A stretch of 64,000 nucleotides of DNA, taken from the NCBI GenBank assembly GCA_963800255.1, contig CAWDAK010000015.1, positions 186,001 through 250,000 on the forward strand. The letters are read 5' to 3'. The DNA comes from DATFVA01 sp963800255 (GTDB lineage: Bacteria; Bacteroidota; Ignavibacteria; Ignavibacteriales; Ignavibacteriaceae). Made by a program: the position numbers and the translations under genes. Position 1 is the stretch's first letter. Each line of letters opens with the position of its first letter. Positions 34,077-43,998 of this stretch are shown here, piece by piece. The notes below the pieces were generated by a model that worked only from the letters and a program-made list of their open reading frames with translations, ran no database searches and had not been told where the DNA came from.

Positions 34077-34919
34077 TTATAACCTGGAGTGGTTAAGGAA
34101 ATTCAGATGTTCTACTTCAACTTTGTGAACCTCTTTAACAGGATTTCCCAGAAATAATTCTGCAACCTCCCTGAACTTGGTAGGAATATCACTTACATAT
34201 AATTCCTGGTTACCCAATGCATAACTGTTTGTATGAAGGTCCGTCCTGTCAAGCTCCGTCCTGATAATTTCTGCAGCCGCAATACCTGAATCAACAAGAG
34301 TCACTTCTTCACCCATTGTTTCCTGTATTACCTTAAACAGAATAGGATAATGGGTACACCCGAGTACGAGGGTGTCTATGTTTTCATCCCGCAGATCATG
34401 CAGGTATTCTTCCGCTATTTCATAGGTTGCTTTATGCGCAATCCATCCTTCTTCTGCGAGTGGAACGAATAAGGGACAGGCGGTTTCAAAAACTTCTACT
34501 TCCGGGTTAATCTGCCTGATCTTATTTGAATAGGCTTTATTGGAGATTGTTGCACGCGTTCCGATTACTCCAACTCTGTTATTCCTGGTTGTTCGTACTG
34601 CAGCCGAGGCACCCGGCTCAATCATTCCTATAATAGGGACGTTAAAATTTTTCCTAAGCTCATCCATTGCTACAGAAGATGCAGTATTGCAGGCAACAAT
34701 TATGGCTTTAACATTCTTCTGCATTAAGAATTTTGCGTCTTCCATGGAATATTCAATTACGGTATTGTTGGATTTGGAACCATAAGGTACCCTTGCCGTA
34801 TCGCCGAAATAGACGATGTTTTCTTCAGGAAGTACAGCCGCAATTCGTTTTACAACTGTAAGTCCGCCGATGCCTGAATCAAAAACCCCTATCGGCTTCT
34901 CTTTCTCCATAAAGTTCAC
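34077..34919 (-). CDS. murI: Glutamate racemase
   Basis: Makes D-glutamate for peptidoglycan. 280 residues. FDSGIGGLTVVKRI near residue 14, VACNTASSVA with the first catalytic Cys near 77 and VLGCTHYPILF with the second near 188 are all intact. The GTG start at 34919 is supported by AGGA 8 nt upstream; an ATG three codons later has no site. 10 nt downstream of glnD on the same strand. Confidence 0.95.
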   Translation of the reverse strand: MNFMEKEKPIGVFDSGIGGLTVVKRIAAVLPEENIVYFGDTARVPYGSKSNNTVIEYSMEDAKFLMQKNVKAIIVACNTASSVAMDELRKNFNVPIIGMIEPGASAAVRTTRNNRVGVIGTRATISNKAYSNKIRQINPEVEVFETACPLFVPLAEEGWIAHKATYEIAEEYLHDLRDENIDTLVLGCTHYPILFKVIQETMGEEVTLVDSGIAAAEIIRTELDRTDLHTNSYALGNQELYVSDIPTKFREVAELFLGNPVKEVHKVEVEHLNFLNHSRL

Positions 34920-34929
34920 AGTATAAATC

Positions 34930-37509
34930 CTATAATAATTGAGAAATGGTTTCCATTAGTTCCGTCCTTATGAGGTCATAGTCGTTCTGTGAAATCTTTT
35001 TACCGCTGGCATCAAGTACATAAAACGAATCGACGATATCATCCCCCCTGGTGGCAATCTTTGCAAAATAAATACTTAGACCAAGCTGATTCATTTTATT
35101 GGTTACCTGGTATAAAAAACCGAGCCTGTCAGGTGAAAAAATATCTATTATCGTGTACTTCTCATAATTCTCAAATTCTATTTTCACTTTACCGGTGCGT
35201 TTGAAGAGCCGTGTCTCAATCCTCCACCACTTTGATTTCATCTTAGCGAACTCCTGGTTTAATTGCAGGAGTCCGGAAATAACCGATTTCATATCCTTCC
35301 TGATTTTTCCGAAGCGGTCCTTCTCGATCTTTTTTCCGGTATTAAAATCTGTTACATTGAACGTGTCTATAACTATTCCGTCTTTCCGTGTAAATATCCT
35401 TGCGTCATGGATATTAACTCCATTAATCGAAAGAACGCCGCACACCTTCGAAAGAAGTGATGAAAAATCACGGGTAATAACAGTTATATTTATAAAATCA
35501 TTGAGCTCCTTAAACGAGGTAGAGATGGAAACACCCTTCTGTATTTCTTCAACATGCTTTGCAATTTCTTTTTCCGTGAAGTTATGAGCGTAAGCTATGT
35601 CGTTGATTGAATCGATATGCTCCTGCACATTATCCTCTGAAATTGCATCCGAGTGTTTGCTTATTTCTTTTGGAATAACATAGGTATTTGAAATAAGGAA
35701 TTCCTCGCCGCTTATTTTTTCTTCAAGCATTGCATAGGTTTTCCTGTATAACTCTGCCAGCAGATCACTTTTCCAGGAGGTCCACACTGCGGGATTCACA
35801 GCGGATAAATCAGCGTAAGTTACAAGGTAAAGGAGGTTCAGCTCTTCTGTAGAATTAAAGCGTAAAGCAAAGTTATTAAGTGTTTCAGGGTCGTTGAGGT
35901 TTCTCCGGAAGGCAACCTGCTCCATTACCAGGTGGTTTCTTACAAGCAGTGAAACCGTTTCAATTTCTTCTTCGGAATATCCCAGCCTGTACATCACTGC
36001 AGCCGCAACTTCAGCTCCTATAATCTCATGACCCGAAAGATTTATCGGTTTAGCAATATCGTGGAAGAGTAGTCCCAGGTAAAGGAATTCCCTGTTTTTC
36101 AGACTGGTAAAAAGTTTACCGAGCTGTGAGTGTTCCCGTTCAAGTTTTTCAACATTCTTTATAGTAACCAGGGTATGCTCGTCAGCTGTATAAAAATGAT
36201 AAACCCCGTGCTGCAGGAATCCTATCAGGTCTTTAAATTCAGGAAGGAAAACACCCAGCACACCCAGCTCATTCATTGCAGAAAGCGTCTGCCCCACATT
36301 CCTGGGAAGCTTCAAAATTTCCCTGAAGAACACTGAGGATTCGGTTTCATTCGACGAATTCTGATCCAGGTCTTCTATCGTTTCTATTATTCTTGCACGG
36401 AGACTCTCATCAAACCTTGAGTTATACAAACCGCGGTAATAATAACCCCTGAGAATTGAGGACAGGGTGAAGTCTTTCTCTCCTGCATAGGAGATGATAT
36501 TACCTTTATAGACGTAATCATCATCCAGCTTTATTGCAAGTGTATCAGGCAGCGGGTTTACAACTTCTTCCCGGAATGTTTTTGCAATAGATTTTGAGAA
36601 CCTGTTAATTACATTTGCAGCGGTATAATACCTCACCATAAAATCTGATATTGCGTTCTCCGAATTATAAATGGCTGCGGCAATCTTTTTCTGATCCTGG
36701 TATTCCAGCCTGTCGCTCTTCTCCTTATTCATTGTGTGAAGCATATTACGAACAGTAATTATGAAGTTGTAGCTTTCCAGGAGTCTTTTACACTCATTGG
36801 ATGTGGTATAATCATCTTCATTTAGCTGCTGAATGAAATTCTCCGCCTGGCTCATTTCGTTCTGTTTGTTCAGAAACGTCCTGTTAACAAGCATATACAT
36901 CCACTCCACAGCCTGAAAATCTCTTAATCCTCCTGCAGATAGTTTCACATTCGGTTCAAGGATTTTCGGTGAATCATCGTATTTATCGTACCGGTGCTGT
37001 ATATCTTCCAGCATTTCGTTTATGAGCTTAACCTTAACCTCTTCCGTCACCGCATCAAGAAGAATATCATTCCACATCAGGTATACTTTATCATTTCCCA
37101 ACAGAAACCTTGTTTCAAAAAACTGGGTGAAGGTGTGAAGGTCATCCTCAATAAATCTTTTTATATCTGAGAACTCCCTGACTGTATGCGAAACCTCAAT
37201 ACCGTTATCCCATAACCGGGTTACAAACTCAATAATATCTTTTTCATTTTCAGAAACTGATTCAGTAATAAACATCAGATCTATATCAGAATAAGGCGAT
37301 AGTTCGCGTCTGCTGAAGCTTCCCGCCGACGCAAGCGCAAAGTTATATTTACCGTCAGATGCAAGATCGCGTATGAATTCTTCAACAAGCAGACTTAACT
37401 CAAGACTGAACTTCAAAGATGCTTTTATACCGCTATATGCCGTGAAAAGCTTCTCTTTCTTTTCACCAAAATCCTGCTTTATCCTGTTTGCCGCCTCAAG
37501 GGAAACCAT
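34930..37509 (-). CDS. glnD: [Protein-PII] uridylyltransferase
   Basis: Nitrogen-status sensor that uridylylates and de-uridylylates PII. 859 residues, full length. Order: nucleotidyltransferase with GSFSRRELSPYSDIDLMF near 62 (GS..SDxD), linker helices, HD phosphohydrolase with FHDIAKP near 485, and two C-terminal ACT domains (INITVITRDFSSLLSKVCGVL near 690 and IDIFSPDRLGFLYQVTNKM near 800) that sense glutamine. No glnB or glnA is visible in the window. The ATG overlaps the queF stop (TAATG). Confidence 0.93.
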   Translation of the reverse strand: MVSLEAANRIKQDFGEKKEKLFTAYSGIKASLKFSLELSLLVEEFIRDLASDGKYNFALASAGSFSRRELSPYSDIDLMFITESVSENEKDIIEFVTRLWDNGIEVSHTVREFSDIKRFIEDDLHTFTQFFETRFLLGNDKVYLMWNDILLDAVTEEVKVKLINEMLEDIQHRYDKYDDSPKILEPNVKLSAGGLRDFQAVEWMYMLVNRTFLNKQNEMSQAENFIQQLNEDDYTTSNECKRLLESYNFIITVRNMLHTMNKEKSDRLEYQDQKKIAAAIYNSENAISDFMVRYYTAANVINRFSKSIAKTFREEVVNPLPDTLAIKLDDDYVYKGNIISYAGEKDFTLSSILRGYYYRGLYNSRFDESLRARIIETIEDLDQNSSNETESSVFFREILKLPRNVGQTLSAMNELGVLGVFLPEFKDLIGFLQHGVYHFYTADEHTLVTIKNVEKLEREHSQLGKLFTSLKNREFLYLGLLFHDIAKPINLSGHEIIGAEVAAAVMYRLGYSEEEIETVSLLVRNHLVMEQVAFRRNLNDPETLNNFALRFNSTEELNLLYLVTYADLSAVNPAVWTSWKSDLLAELYRKTYAMLEEKISGEEFLISNTYVIPKEISKHSDAISEDNVQEHIDSINDIAYAHNFTEKEIAKHVEEIQKGVSISTSFKELNDFINITVITRDFSSLLSKVCGVLSINGVNIHDARIFTRKDGIVIDTFNVTDFNTGKKIEKDRFGKIRKDMKSVISGLLQLNQEFAKMKSKWWRIETRLFKRTGKVKIEFENYEKYTIIDIFSPDRLGFLYQVTNKMNQLGLSIYFAKIATRGDDIVDSFYVLDASGKKISQNDYDLIRTELMETISQLL

Positions 37510-37859
37510 TATTTCTTATACTCTGCCTTTATTACTGATGATATACCGCCTCTTACATTAAAAGAGGCTGTAAGTAACATGTATCTGGGTTTACAAACTT
37601 CGACAAGATCATCAAGTATTTTATTGGTTACGCTTTCAAAATATATCCCGTCATTCCTGTATGAATTGAGATAAATTTTTAATGATTTTAATTCTATGCA
37701 CAGTTTAGCGGGAATGTATTCAATTACCATTGTGGCGAAATCCGGCTGACCGGTTTTAGGACATACAGATGTGAATTCCGGAGCTGTATGAATTACAGAG
37801 TAATCCCTGCCGGGGTAAGCATTATCGAATACTTCAAGTAGTTTTGTTTTGTCGTTCAT
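37509..37859 (-). CDS. queF: NADPH-dependent 7-cyano-7-deazaguanine reductase (type I QueF)
   Basis: Reduces preQ0 to preQ1 in queuosine synthesis. 116 residues, short type. FTSVCPKTGQPDFAT near residue 29 carries the nucleophilic Cys and the Asp; LCIELKSLKIYLNSYRNDGIYFES contains the conserved Glu and the substrate-binding YFE (many homologues have FHE; F/Y variants occur). Downstream of queC on the same strand, separated by a 194-nt gap filled mostly by a palindromic repeat. Confidence 0.95.
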   Translation of the reverse strand: MNDKTKLLEVFDNAYPGRDYSVIHTAPEFTSVCPKTGQPDFATMVIEYIPAKLCIELKSLKIYLNSYRNDGIYFESVTNKILDDLVEVCKPRYMLLTASFNVRGGISSVIKAEYKK

Positions 37860-37883
37860 TAGATGGTTTTGTTATTTAAAATC

Positions 37884-38006
37884 ATGAGGCTGTCTCATAA
37901 GTGTCATTCCGAATTTATTTCGGAATCTGATTATTCGATTTCGAATCGGGATTAGAACCTGAAACCAGTTCAGGTTGACAATATCAAACCTTTGAGACAG
38001 CCTCAT
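37884..38006. repeat. 123-bp MITE-like palindromic element
   Basis: Bounded by a perfect 14-bp inverted repeat, ATGAGGCTGTCTCA at 37884-37897 and TGAGACAGCCTCAT at 37993-38006. Inside are further small hairpins: ATTCCGAA/TTCGGAAT, a CGAATCG-type dyad and CCTGAA/TTCAGG. Such nested palindromes with GACAGCCTCA ends and ATTCCG cores are common repeats in Ignavibacteriota and Bacteroidota genomes. It carries no gene and lies exactly between queC and queF. No target-site duplication could be made out with certainty. Confidence 0.75.
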
Positions 38007-38053
38007 CTCATAATATTAATTCCTATACTAACATAAGTTTAACTTTTGCACTT

Positions 38054-38749
38054 TCAAATATAAACCGGTCTCACTTTATATTTTATAGGATCCTCAACAC
38101 CCGCCTGCTGAAAGCCTCGCAATCTCAGCGCGCAGCTGTCGCATTCGCCGCAGGCCTCATCTTCATTCTTGTAGCACGACCAGGTAAGATGGAGAGGCGC
38201 ACCAAGTTCTATACCCTTCTTAACAATTTCCGGCTTCGAAAAGTTTATTACCGGTGTTTCTATTTTAATAATTGTTTCGGGTTTGGTTCCCAGGTCTATC
38301 ACCTTTTCAAAAGCCTTAAAAAACCCGGGGCGGCAGTCGGGATACCCGGAAGAATCCTCATAAACCGCACCTATAAATATCTTTTCAGCGCCCAGTACTT
38401 CTGCCCAACTGGTACAGGCCGATAAAATATTGGCATTTCTGAATGGTACGTATGAAGAAGGTATATCTTTATCGGAAAGATCGGCTTTCCTAACCTCGCG
38501 GGTAATATCTGTTAAAGATGATCCCCCTATTTCCGCAAGGTGTGAATAATCGATTACAAGTCTTTTTCCAGCCTTATAGAAATCAACTATATCATTGAAT
38601 GCTTTAAGCTCTCTTTTTTCTGTCCTCTGACCATAGTTTATATGCAGCAGGGCAAGATCATAATTGTGTGCTGCAATTGCAGCGGTTACACAGCTATCCA
38701 TTCCTCCGCTTAGTGCCACAACAGCTATATTTTTCTTATTTTTTCCCAT
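38054..38749 (-). CDS. queC: 7-cyano-7-deazaguanine synthase
   Basis: ATP-dependent conversion of CDG to preQ0. 231 residues. PP-loop ALSGGMDSCVTAAIA near residue 13 and the zinc site CYKNEDEACGECDSCALRLRGF near 195 (four Cys) are intact. Upstream gap of 180 nt shows no obvious preQ1 riboswitch. Confidence 0.95.
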   Translation of the reverse strand: MGKNKKNIAVVALSGGMDSCVTAAIAAHNYDLALLHINYGQRTEKRELKAFNDIVDFYKAGKRLVIDYSHLAEIGGSSLTDITREVRKADLSDKDIPSSYVPFRNANILSACTSWAEVLGAEKIFIGAVYEDSSGYPDCRPGFFKAFEKVIDLGTKPETIIKIETPVINFSKPEIVKKGIELGAPLHLTWSCYKNEDEACGECDSCALRLRGFQQAGVEDPIKYKVRPVYI

Positions 38750-38881
38750 AATGATCTATGTAAAATAAGAAAATAGAAGCTTTGAAGAAATGAGGATTTA
38801 CCTGACGATTTTACAACCAATTTTGATAGTCATAAATAGACCGTAGCTGTAATAAGCCAGTTGGTAACGAAACGGGTATAA

Positions 38882-38909
38882 GTAGAGGATATATAATTAC
38901 ATCCTCTAC
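38882..38909 (-). terminator. Hairpin after the 38931 T9SS gene
   Basis: GTAGAGGAT (38882-38890) and ATCCTCTAC (38901-38909) form a perfect 9-bp stem 21 nt past the stop of the minus-strand gene. The T-run after it on the minus strand is weak, so termination is likely but not certain. Confidence 0.5.
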
Positions 38910-38930
38910 AAAGAAGAACTTAACTTAATA

Positions 38931-40178
38931 TTATTTCAGGAGCAGCATCTTACTAATTTTAGTCAAATTGCCAGCAGAAACTCTGTAAAAGTAAACACCG
39001 CTTGAAAGCCTGCTGCCATTGTTATTCACTGCATTCCAGGTTACGGTGTGGTAACCGGCATTCATATTTTTATTCACCAGAGTTTTTACAAGCTGACCGA
39101 CAGCATTATAAATTTTCAACGTAACAAATCCTGATTTGGGGAGTCCGAATCTTATCTGTGTAGAAGGGTTAAAAGGATTTGGATAATTTTGTGAAAGAGA
39201 GAAATTGACCGGCATATCATTATTGTGTTCTTCACCAATAAAAGTAATACCGCCATCTGTGGTTTTTAATATTGTACCATCAAAACCGGCAGCATAACCG
39301 ATATTTGCATCTATAAACGAAACGGCATTTAAGTTTTCCTGAGTCCCGCTGTTCTGAATAGTCCAGGTTGCACCACCATTCACAGTTCTTATAATCATAC
39401 CATTTGATCCAACCGCTGTACCGTTATCAGCATCAGTAAAAAATACGGCGGTAAGGCCTATACTTGTTCCGCTAGTTTGCTGATTCCATGTCGCGCCTCC
39501 ATCAATGGTTCTGAGAATTGTACCCCCGTCTCCAACTGCAGTACCAATATTAGTATCAGCGAATGAAACGCCATATAAATCAGCGGTAACTCCGCTAGTT
39601 TGAGCAGACCAGGTGGCCCCTCCATCAATGGTTCTCAGGATTGTACCACCGCCCCATCCAACAGCAGTCCCGATATTTCCATCTGCAAAGGACACAGCCC
39701 ATAATGTGTTTGTAGTTCCACTGGTTTGTTGTGTCCAGGTCGTGCCTCCATCCATTGTTCTAAGTATCGTACCCTCATCACCCACAATGGTACCGACATT
39801 TGGAGTGGTAAATGACATGCCGTATAATTCAACTGTCACTCCACTTGTCTGTTGAGTCCAAGTAGTTCCACCGTCAACAGTTCTAAAAATAGTACCCATT
39901 TCACCAGCGGCGATTCCGGTGTTTGCATCTACAAATTTAACACAGGGCAAATTATTCACAAAAATGGGAATTGTTTGAGGATTCCAGGTAGCACCTCCAT
40001 CAGTAGTTCTTAAGACTGAGGTTCCGGTGGCAGTGCCATGGTCAGCATCACTAAAGGAAATACCATAGAAAAATTCCTGGGATCCTGTGGGTAAAGTAGT
40101 CCAGGTTTGAGCATTCAGTCCAATTGTTATTATGAAGCTGAGCAAAATGGAAGTCAGTAAAAATTTTCTGCTTTTCAT
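38931..40178 (-). CDS. T9SS-secreted Ycf48-like beta-propeller protein
   Basis: About 415 residues from the ATG at 40178, chosen because AAAGGA lies just upstream. A Sec signal peptide (FLLTSILLSFIITIGLNAQ) leads. Seven or so repeats of about 43 residues (GTxVGDGGTILRTxDGGATWNQQTSG pattern) form a BNR/Ycf48-type propeller. The C-terminal 90 residues are a type A T9SS sorting domain with NYPNPFNPSTQI and SGVYFYRVSAGNLTKISKMLLLK. Exported through the type IX system to the surface or medium. Binding target unknown. Confidence 0.9.
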   Translation of the reverse strand: MKSRKFLLTSILLSFIITIGLNAQTWTTLPTGSQEFFYGISFSDADHGTATGTSVLRTTDGGATWNPQTIPIFVNNLPCVKFVDANTGIAAGEMGTIFRTVDGGTTWTQQTSGVTVELYGMSFTTPNVGTIVGDEGTILRTMDGGTTWTQQTSGTTNTLWAVSFADGNIGTAVGWGGGTILRTIDGGATWSAQTSGVTADLYGVSFADTNIGTAVGDGGTILRTIDGGATWNQQTSGTSIGLTAVFFTDADNGTAVGSNGMIIRTVNGGATWTIQNSGTQENLNAVSFIDANIGYAAGFDGTILKTTDGGITFIGEEHNNDMPVNFSLSQNYPNPFNPSTQIRFGLPKSGFVTLKIYNAVGQLVKTLVNKNMNAGYHTVTWNAVNNNGSRLSSGVYFYRVSAGNLTKISKMLLLK

Positions 40179-40363
40179 AGTTAGATCCTTTCTTTGGGCC
40201 AACTTTTTAAGTTATAGCTTTATTACTTTGAATAATGATTGTTCTTCGGTTGAGCTGTGAACTTTTTTTATGATTATGATTTGTTCAATAGAAATAATTG
40301 CAATTGTCTTTCGGGAAACCTATGGTATAGAGTCAGTCGGAAAATGGAAAAGTAGGTGATGAT

Positions 40364-40394
40364 AAATAAAGCCGGTTTGATTAGAAACCGGTTT
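40364..40394 (-). terminator. Terminator of the 40411 propeller gene
   Basis: AAGCCGGTTT (40369-40378) and AAACCGGTTT (40385-40394) pair over 10 bp with one G-T, then the minus strand continues TTTATTTATC. Confidence 0.7.
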
Positions 40395-40410
40395 AAGTAC
40401 AATTGATTAC

Positions 40411-43113
40411 TCATTTCATCAAAATCATCTTCTTACTTTGAACAAATGAGCCAGTCTCTATTCTATAAAAATAAACTCCGCTAGCTAACTTAGATGCATT
40501 ATAATTTATAGAATGTACACCAGCAGAATATACTTTTGATGCAATCTGATCTATCTCCCGTCCAACAGCATCAAATAAAGTTAATTTAACTTGATTTGTC
40601 TGTGGAAGCGTGAAATTTATTGTGGTTGAAGGATTAAAAGGATTAGGATAGTTTTGTGAAAGAGAATAATTATCCGGACTTGTTCGCTCATCTTCAACTG
40701 CAGTTGCCATTGATGCGCTATATATTCCTGCACCATGTGTACATACAGCAACTAGACCATCTACATCTCTTCCTTTTATCATTGTACAAACAACATTACC
40801 AATTGTGTTAGATCCTTCCTGTGTCCAAACTGTAGCGTTGCCGTTTAGATTAGATGTTGAATAAACGCCTGTACTTGTTGCCACGTAATAAGTCATTACA
40901 CCGTTAAAAGAGATGGAAGAAATCCACCGGCAGGAAGGTCCGTTCCCGGAACCATCGGGATTTTCTTCCAGGTTTCCGCTGATGTTAGTCCAGTTTGTTC
41001 CACCATTGACAGAACTCCATAAACTTGGAATCCCGTAATTTGAAAGAACAACTATAACATTATCTGCGTTAGCAGGATCGGCATAAATGCAGATAACATA
41101 ACCTAGTGGAATTCCAGCACTTATATTGATTGGCGCAGGATCTCCGGTATTAGCTCCATCAATCTTAAGTACTTCACCATTACTTCCACCTACATATAAT
41201 CTGTTAGCAGGAACTTTTGAAACAGATAGTGCTGTAACGGGGCTGCCACCAGTTGTAGCATTTGTCATGGTTACCCAGTTATTCGCGGTGGATACATCTG
41301 TACTTCTGGCAACTTTATCCCCAGCTGCAAAATACATTATATCACTGTTGTTAATATCAAGTACAAAGGGATTAACAAATAAGAATGGACCTCCGGTGGT
41401 AGGTTTGATATCATCGGAAGCAGTGAGAACACCATTGCTATATTTTTGTCGCTCAATTCCGCCAGTTTGGGATTCTAAATACATTGTGTATTCGTTTGCA
41501 GCTGTTTTTCTAACTTCCGCATTACCACCATCTCCACCCCTTTGCCAATCAACCCAATCGGTATTAAAATCACCTGAAAATGTTGTGAAATTTCCGTTAT
41601 CCTGCATTCCGCCAGCTATAACCTTATCATTCGCAGTTACAGGATCGATTCCTATAGCGACAAATTGAGTTGTAATATATCCCCTGCTTATATCAAACCA
41701 AGTTATGGGATACGGAGTTTGCGTCTGCGTAACATCATCTGTTCTACTTATTCCACCATCACAACCAGAGTAAAGTACAATTGAATTTGGAGGATTTAAA
41801 AATACAAGTGAGTGCTGATCGGGATGATGACTTGGATATTCATTCACACTATTATCAGGATCATATCCGCCTATCCATCCGGAAGATGTAACAGGAGTGG
41901 AAAAGCCATCTGTTGACCTGTAAAGATTCGTTCCGCCAATAATTACAAAATTAGCATCATCAGGTTTTACTTTCATAACCATATCATATGAGCCCTGTAC
42001 ATCAATTCCTTCAACAAGATTTGGATCTGGAGGAGGCATATTTGCAGTTAAATTTGTCCAATTGGTTGTTGATGCATCGTATTTCCACAATTCCGTTTGT
42101 GTGGAACCAGTTCCTGTAAAAGTCCAGACGTATAATATATTCTCATTTGAAGGTGCAATTGCCATAACTATTCTTTGGTAATTAGTTAAACCTCCCGGAG
42201 TTATGTCAGTCCATGTAGCGCCATCATCCGCCGACCAGGAAATACCAGCATCCTGATTACCATCAGGAATCCCTGCATAAATAATTCCAGTGCTCGTAAT
42301 CTGTACATCTGACATAGTGTTATCTTGTAATGTACTTCTCACTACATTCCATGAAGTTCCACCGTCCTGGCTTCTCATCACTACATTGGTAGCGGCAGCA
42401 AATACACTACCTGTTGTTTTATTAACAGATACATTGTTTACAAATTTAAACTCTGATAAAGTTTGTACAGCTCCATTTGCTGTCGATGGTAATAAAGCCC
42501 AGGTCTCACCATTATCGATTGATTTAAAAACACCGTCTCCCCATAATAAAGTTCCTCCATCAAAATCAGTTCCGAAAGTTTCACCTGTACCAACATACCA
42601 GGTATTTTCCTGCCCCGGACGGGTATCCTGTGCTAAGCAGGTTACACTGTGAATAACATCTGGAGAAAGGTTATCTACCCAGGATACTCCATTATCGGTT
42701 GATTTATAAATACCACCTGATACACCGCCTGCAATTATTGTCACGTTTGGAGGTGTTTGCGTTCTTATGTCAATACCTAATGCGCGTGTTCTTCCTCCAC
42801 GATTTATCGGGCCGCGTTTTACCCAGGTTGCAACAGTTTCTTTATTCAAGGAAACAGATTCAACCGTTGGTAGATTTTTTGCGAATTTCAATTCTTTTGC
42901 TCTTATATTATCTGGTATCTGCCCTGTAGTTGGATTAATGAGCATTCTTCTCTCATACTCAATTCGCGCAAAGGGATCTTCCTTTGTGCCCACTTCTGAC
43001 TTTGCATATGATGGTACTGTTACATGCTTTTTATTTACGTTGTATATGAAAAACACCACAGCTGTGGAAATAAAAATGCCGACAATAAATATTGTCAGAT
43101 TTTTTCTGTTCAT
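40411..43113 (-). CDS. T9SS-secreted BNR-repeat propeller protein, copy B
   Basis: 900 residues. A single N-terminal hydrophobic stretch (LTIFIVGIFISTAVVFFIY) acts as signal or anchor. The body is filled with sialidase/VPS10-type BNR repeats (KSTDNGVSW, RSQDGGTSW, SADDGATW), probably two propellers. The end has a type A sorting domain (NYPNPFNPSTTI, SGVYFYRIETGSFVQSKKMILMK). Proteins of this type are often labelled glycosyl hydrolase, but no catalytic residues are evident. It is very close in sequence to the protein at 43999-46683 over its whole length, and like it follows a small lipoprotein gene by about 35 nt: a tandem duplication. Confidence 0.92.
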   Translation of the reverse strand: MNRKNLTIFIVGIFISTAVVFFIYNVNKKHVTVPSYAKSEVGTKEDPFARIEYERRMLINPTTGQIPDNIRAKELKFAKNLPTVESVSLNKETVATWVKRGPINRGGRTRALGIDIRTQTPPNVTIIAGGVSGGIYKSTDNGVSWVDNLSPDVIHSVTCLAQDTRPGQENTWYVGTGETFGTDFDGGTLLWGDGVFKSIDNGETWALLPSTANGAVQTLSEFKFVNNVSVNKTTGSVFAAATNVVMRSQDGGTSWNVVRSTLQDNTMSDVQITSTGIIYAGIPDGNQDAGISWSADDGATWTDITPGGLTNYQRIVMAIAPSNENILYVWTFTGTGSTQTELWKYDASTTNWTNLTANMPPPDPNLVEGIDVQGSYDMVMKVKPDDANFVIIGGTNLYRSTDGFSTPVTSSGWIGGYDPDNSVNEYPSHHPDQHSLVFLNPPNSIVLYSGCDGGISRTDDVTQTQTPYPITWFDISRGYITTQFVAIGIDPVTANDKVIAGGMQDNGNFTTFSGDFNTDWVDWQRGGDGGNAEVRKTAANEYTMYLESQTGGIERQKYSNGVLTASDDIKPTTGGPFLFVNPFVLDINNSDIMYFAAGDKVARSTDVSTANNWVTMTNATTGGSPVTALSVSKVPANRLYVGGSNGEVLKIDGANTGDPAPINISAGIPLGYVICIYADPANADNVIVVLSNYGIPSLWSSVNGGTNWTNISGNLEENPDGSGNGPSCRWISSISFNGVMTYYVATSTGVYSTSNLNGNATVWTQEGSNTIGNVVCTMIKGRDVDGLVAVCTHGAGIYSASMATAVEDERTSPDNYSLSQNYPNPFNPSTTINFTLPQTNQVKLTLFDAVGREIDQIASKVYSAGVHSINYNASKLASGVYFYRIETGSFVQSKKMILMK

Positions 43114-43148
43114 AAATAATTCCTCTCTTATTCTGTTATTGAAATAAT

Positions 43149-43598
43149 TTAATTCAATTCGTAATCATTAATCTGGAATTTTGGGGCTGTATCATCCACA
43201 CTAACTATTGTTGAGACAATAGCAGTAAATTCATCTCCTACTTTTAGTCCCGGATATTCTTCCTCCATATTAGGGAATAGTTCTTTTGTTGTCTTTTCAA
43301 GTGTAAATCGGAATTTTATTCTTATTTCCCTACCCATTACAAGCGGTGGAAATGCAGCACCATATCGAGCAGAGGATACTTTGACTAATGCTATACAGGG
43401 TGCCTTTGAACAGGGACCAGCCATTTCAGAATTACTTGAAATTGGTTCAATTTCTGTAATCGTTCCTACAATTTCAGCTGAACCAGGTGATATATCAGAT
43501 TTGTTCAATTTTGTGCTTTCCTTTTGTGAAGAGCAGTTCTGAAATACCACTAAGGATGCAAAAACAAGAATTGTCAAAATAAATTTTGTATTACTCAT
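43149..43598 (-). CDS. Small lipoprotein, copy B
   Basis: 149 residues with lipobox VFQNC (Cys about 22). The mature part has GPCSKAPCIALVKV with two Cys that may form a disulphide, followed by beta-rich segments. No family recognised. Almost identical in plan and largely in sequence to the lipoprotein at 46718-47167. It is placed 35 nt upstream of the large propeller gene, so the pair is likely co-transcribed and may act together at the cell surface. Confidence 0.85.
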   Translation of the reverse strand: MSNTKFILTILVFASLVVFQNCSSQKESTKLNKSDISPGSAEIVGTITEIEPISSNSEMAGPCSKAPCIALVKVSSARYGAAFPPLVMGREIRIKFRFTLEKTTKELFPNMEEEYPGLKVGDEFTAIVSTIVSVDDTAPKFQINDYELN

Positions 43599-43998
43599 AG
43601 CCCTCTCTGTTTATGTTAAAAACTAATGGCCGATATTCTGAAAATTTTGCCACTTTTTATTAAGATGAGAAATTGGAGTTACTCTCCCAGAATATTTAGA
43701 AATTACAATTTTCAGTTGTAGATGTCTTGTACTATCCACGCACTTGATAGGACTTTTTAACCAATTTGGGATTATTGGGGTAATAGAGAATATTAGGTTA
43801 TAATAAATGGACAGTTTAAAAAGATATTAAGAATAATTACAAAAAATGAACTTGTGAGCAATTAGCTCCATTATATGATTTTTATCGATAATATTACTGC
43901 GTATAAATTATTCTATAAATTAATAAGCCAATTCAGACGACTCCGAATTGGCTTAATAAAGCAAACCACAATCTTAATAACCCTAATTAATTTTAGAG
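43599..43998. other. 400-nt gap between the two duplicated modules
   Basis: No gene is supported; short frames here have no start signals. It holds the terminator of the upstream copy at 43924-43955 and the promoter region of the lipoprotein at 43598, whose start is preceded by AGAGAGGG. Confidence 0.6.
43924..43955 (-). terminator. Terminator of the 43999 propeller gene
   Basis: Perfect 10-bp stem AAGCCAATTC (43925-43934) and GAATTGGCTT (43945-43954) with a 10-nt loop, followed on the minus strand by ATTAATTTAT. Lies 44 nt past the stop. Confidence 0.7.

Noticed and set aside
37509..37859. Loss of the conserved His in QueF (YFE instead of FHE)
   Set aside because: Aromatic replacements at this place are seen in other short QueF proteins, and the Cys, Asp and Glu are intact.
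37935..37965. tRNA-like TTCGAATC text
   Set aside because: It belongs to the nested dyads of the palindromic repeat; no cloverleaf could be drawn around it.
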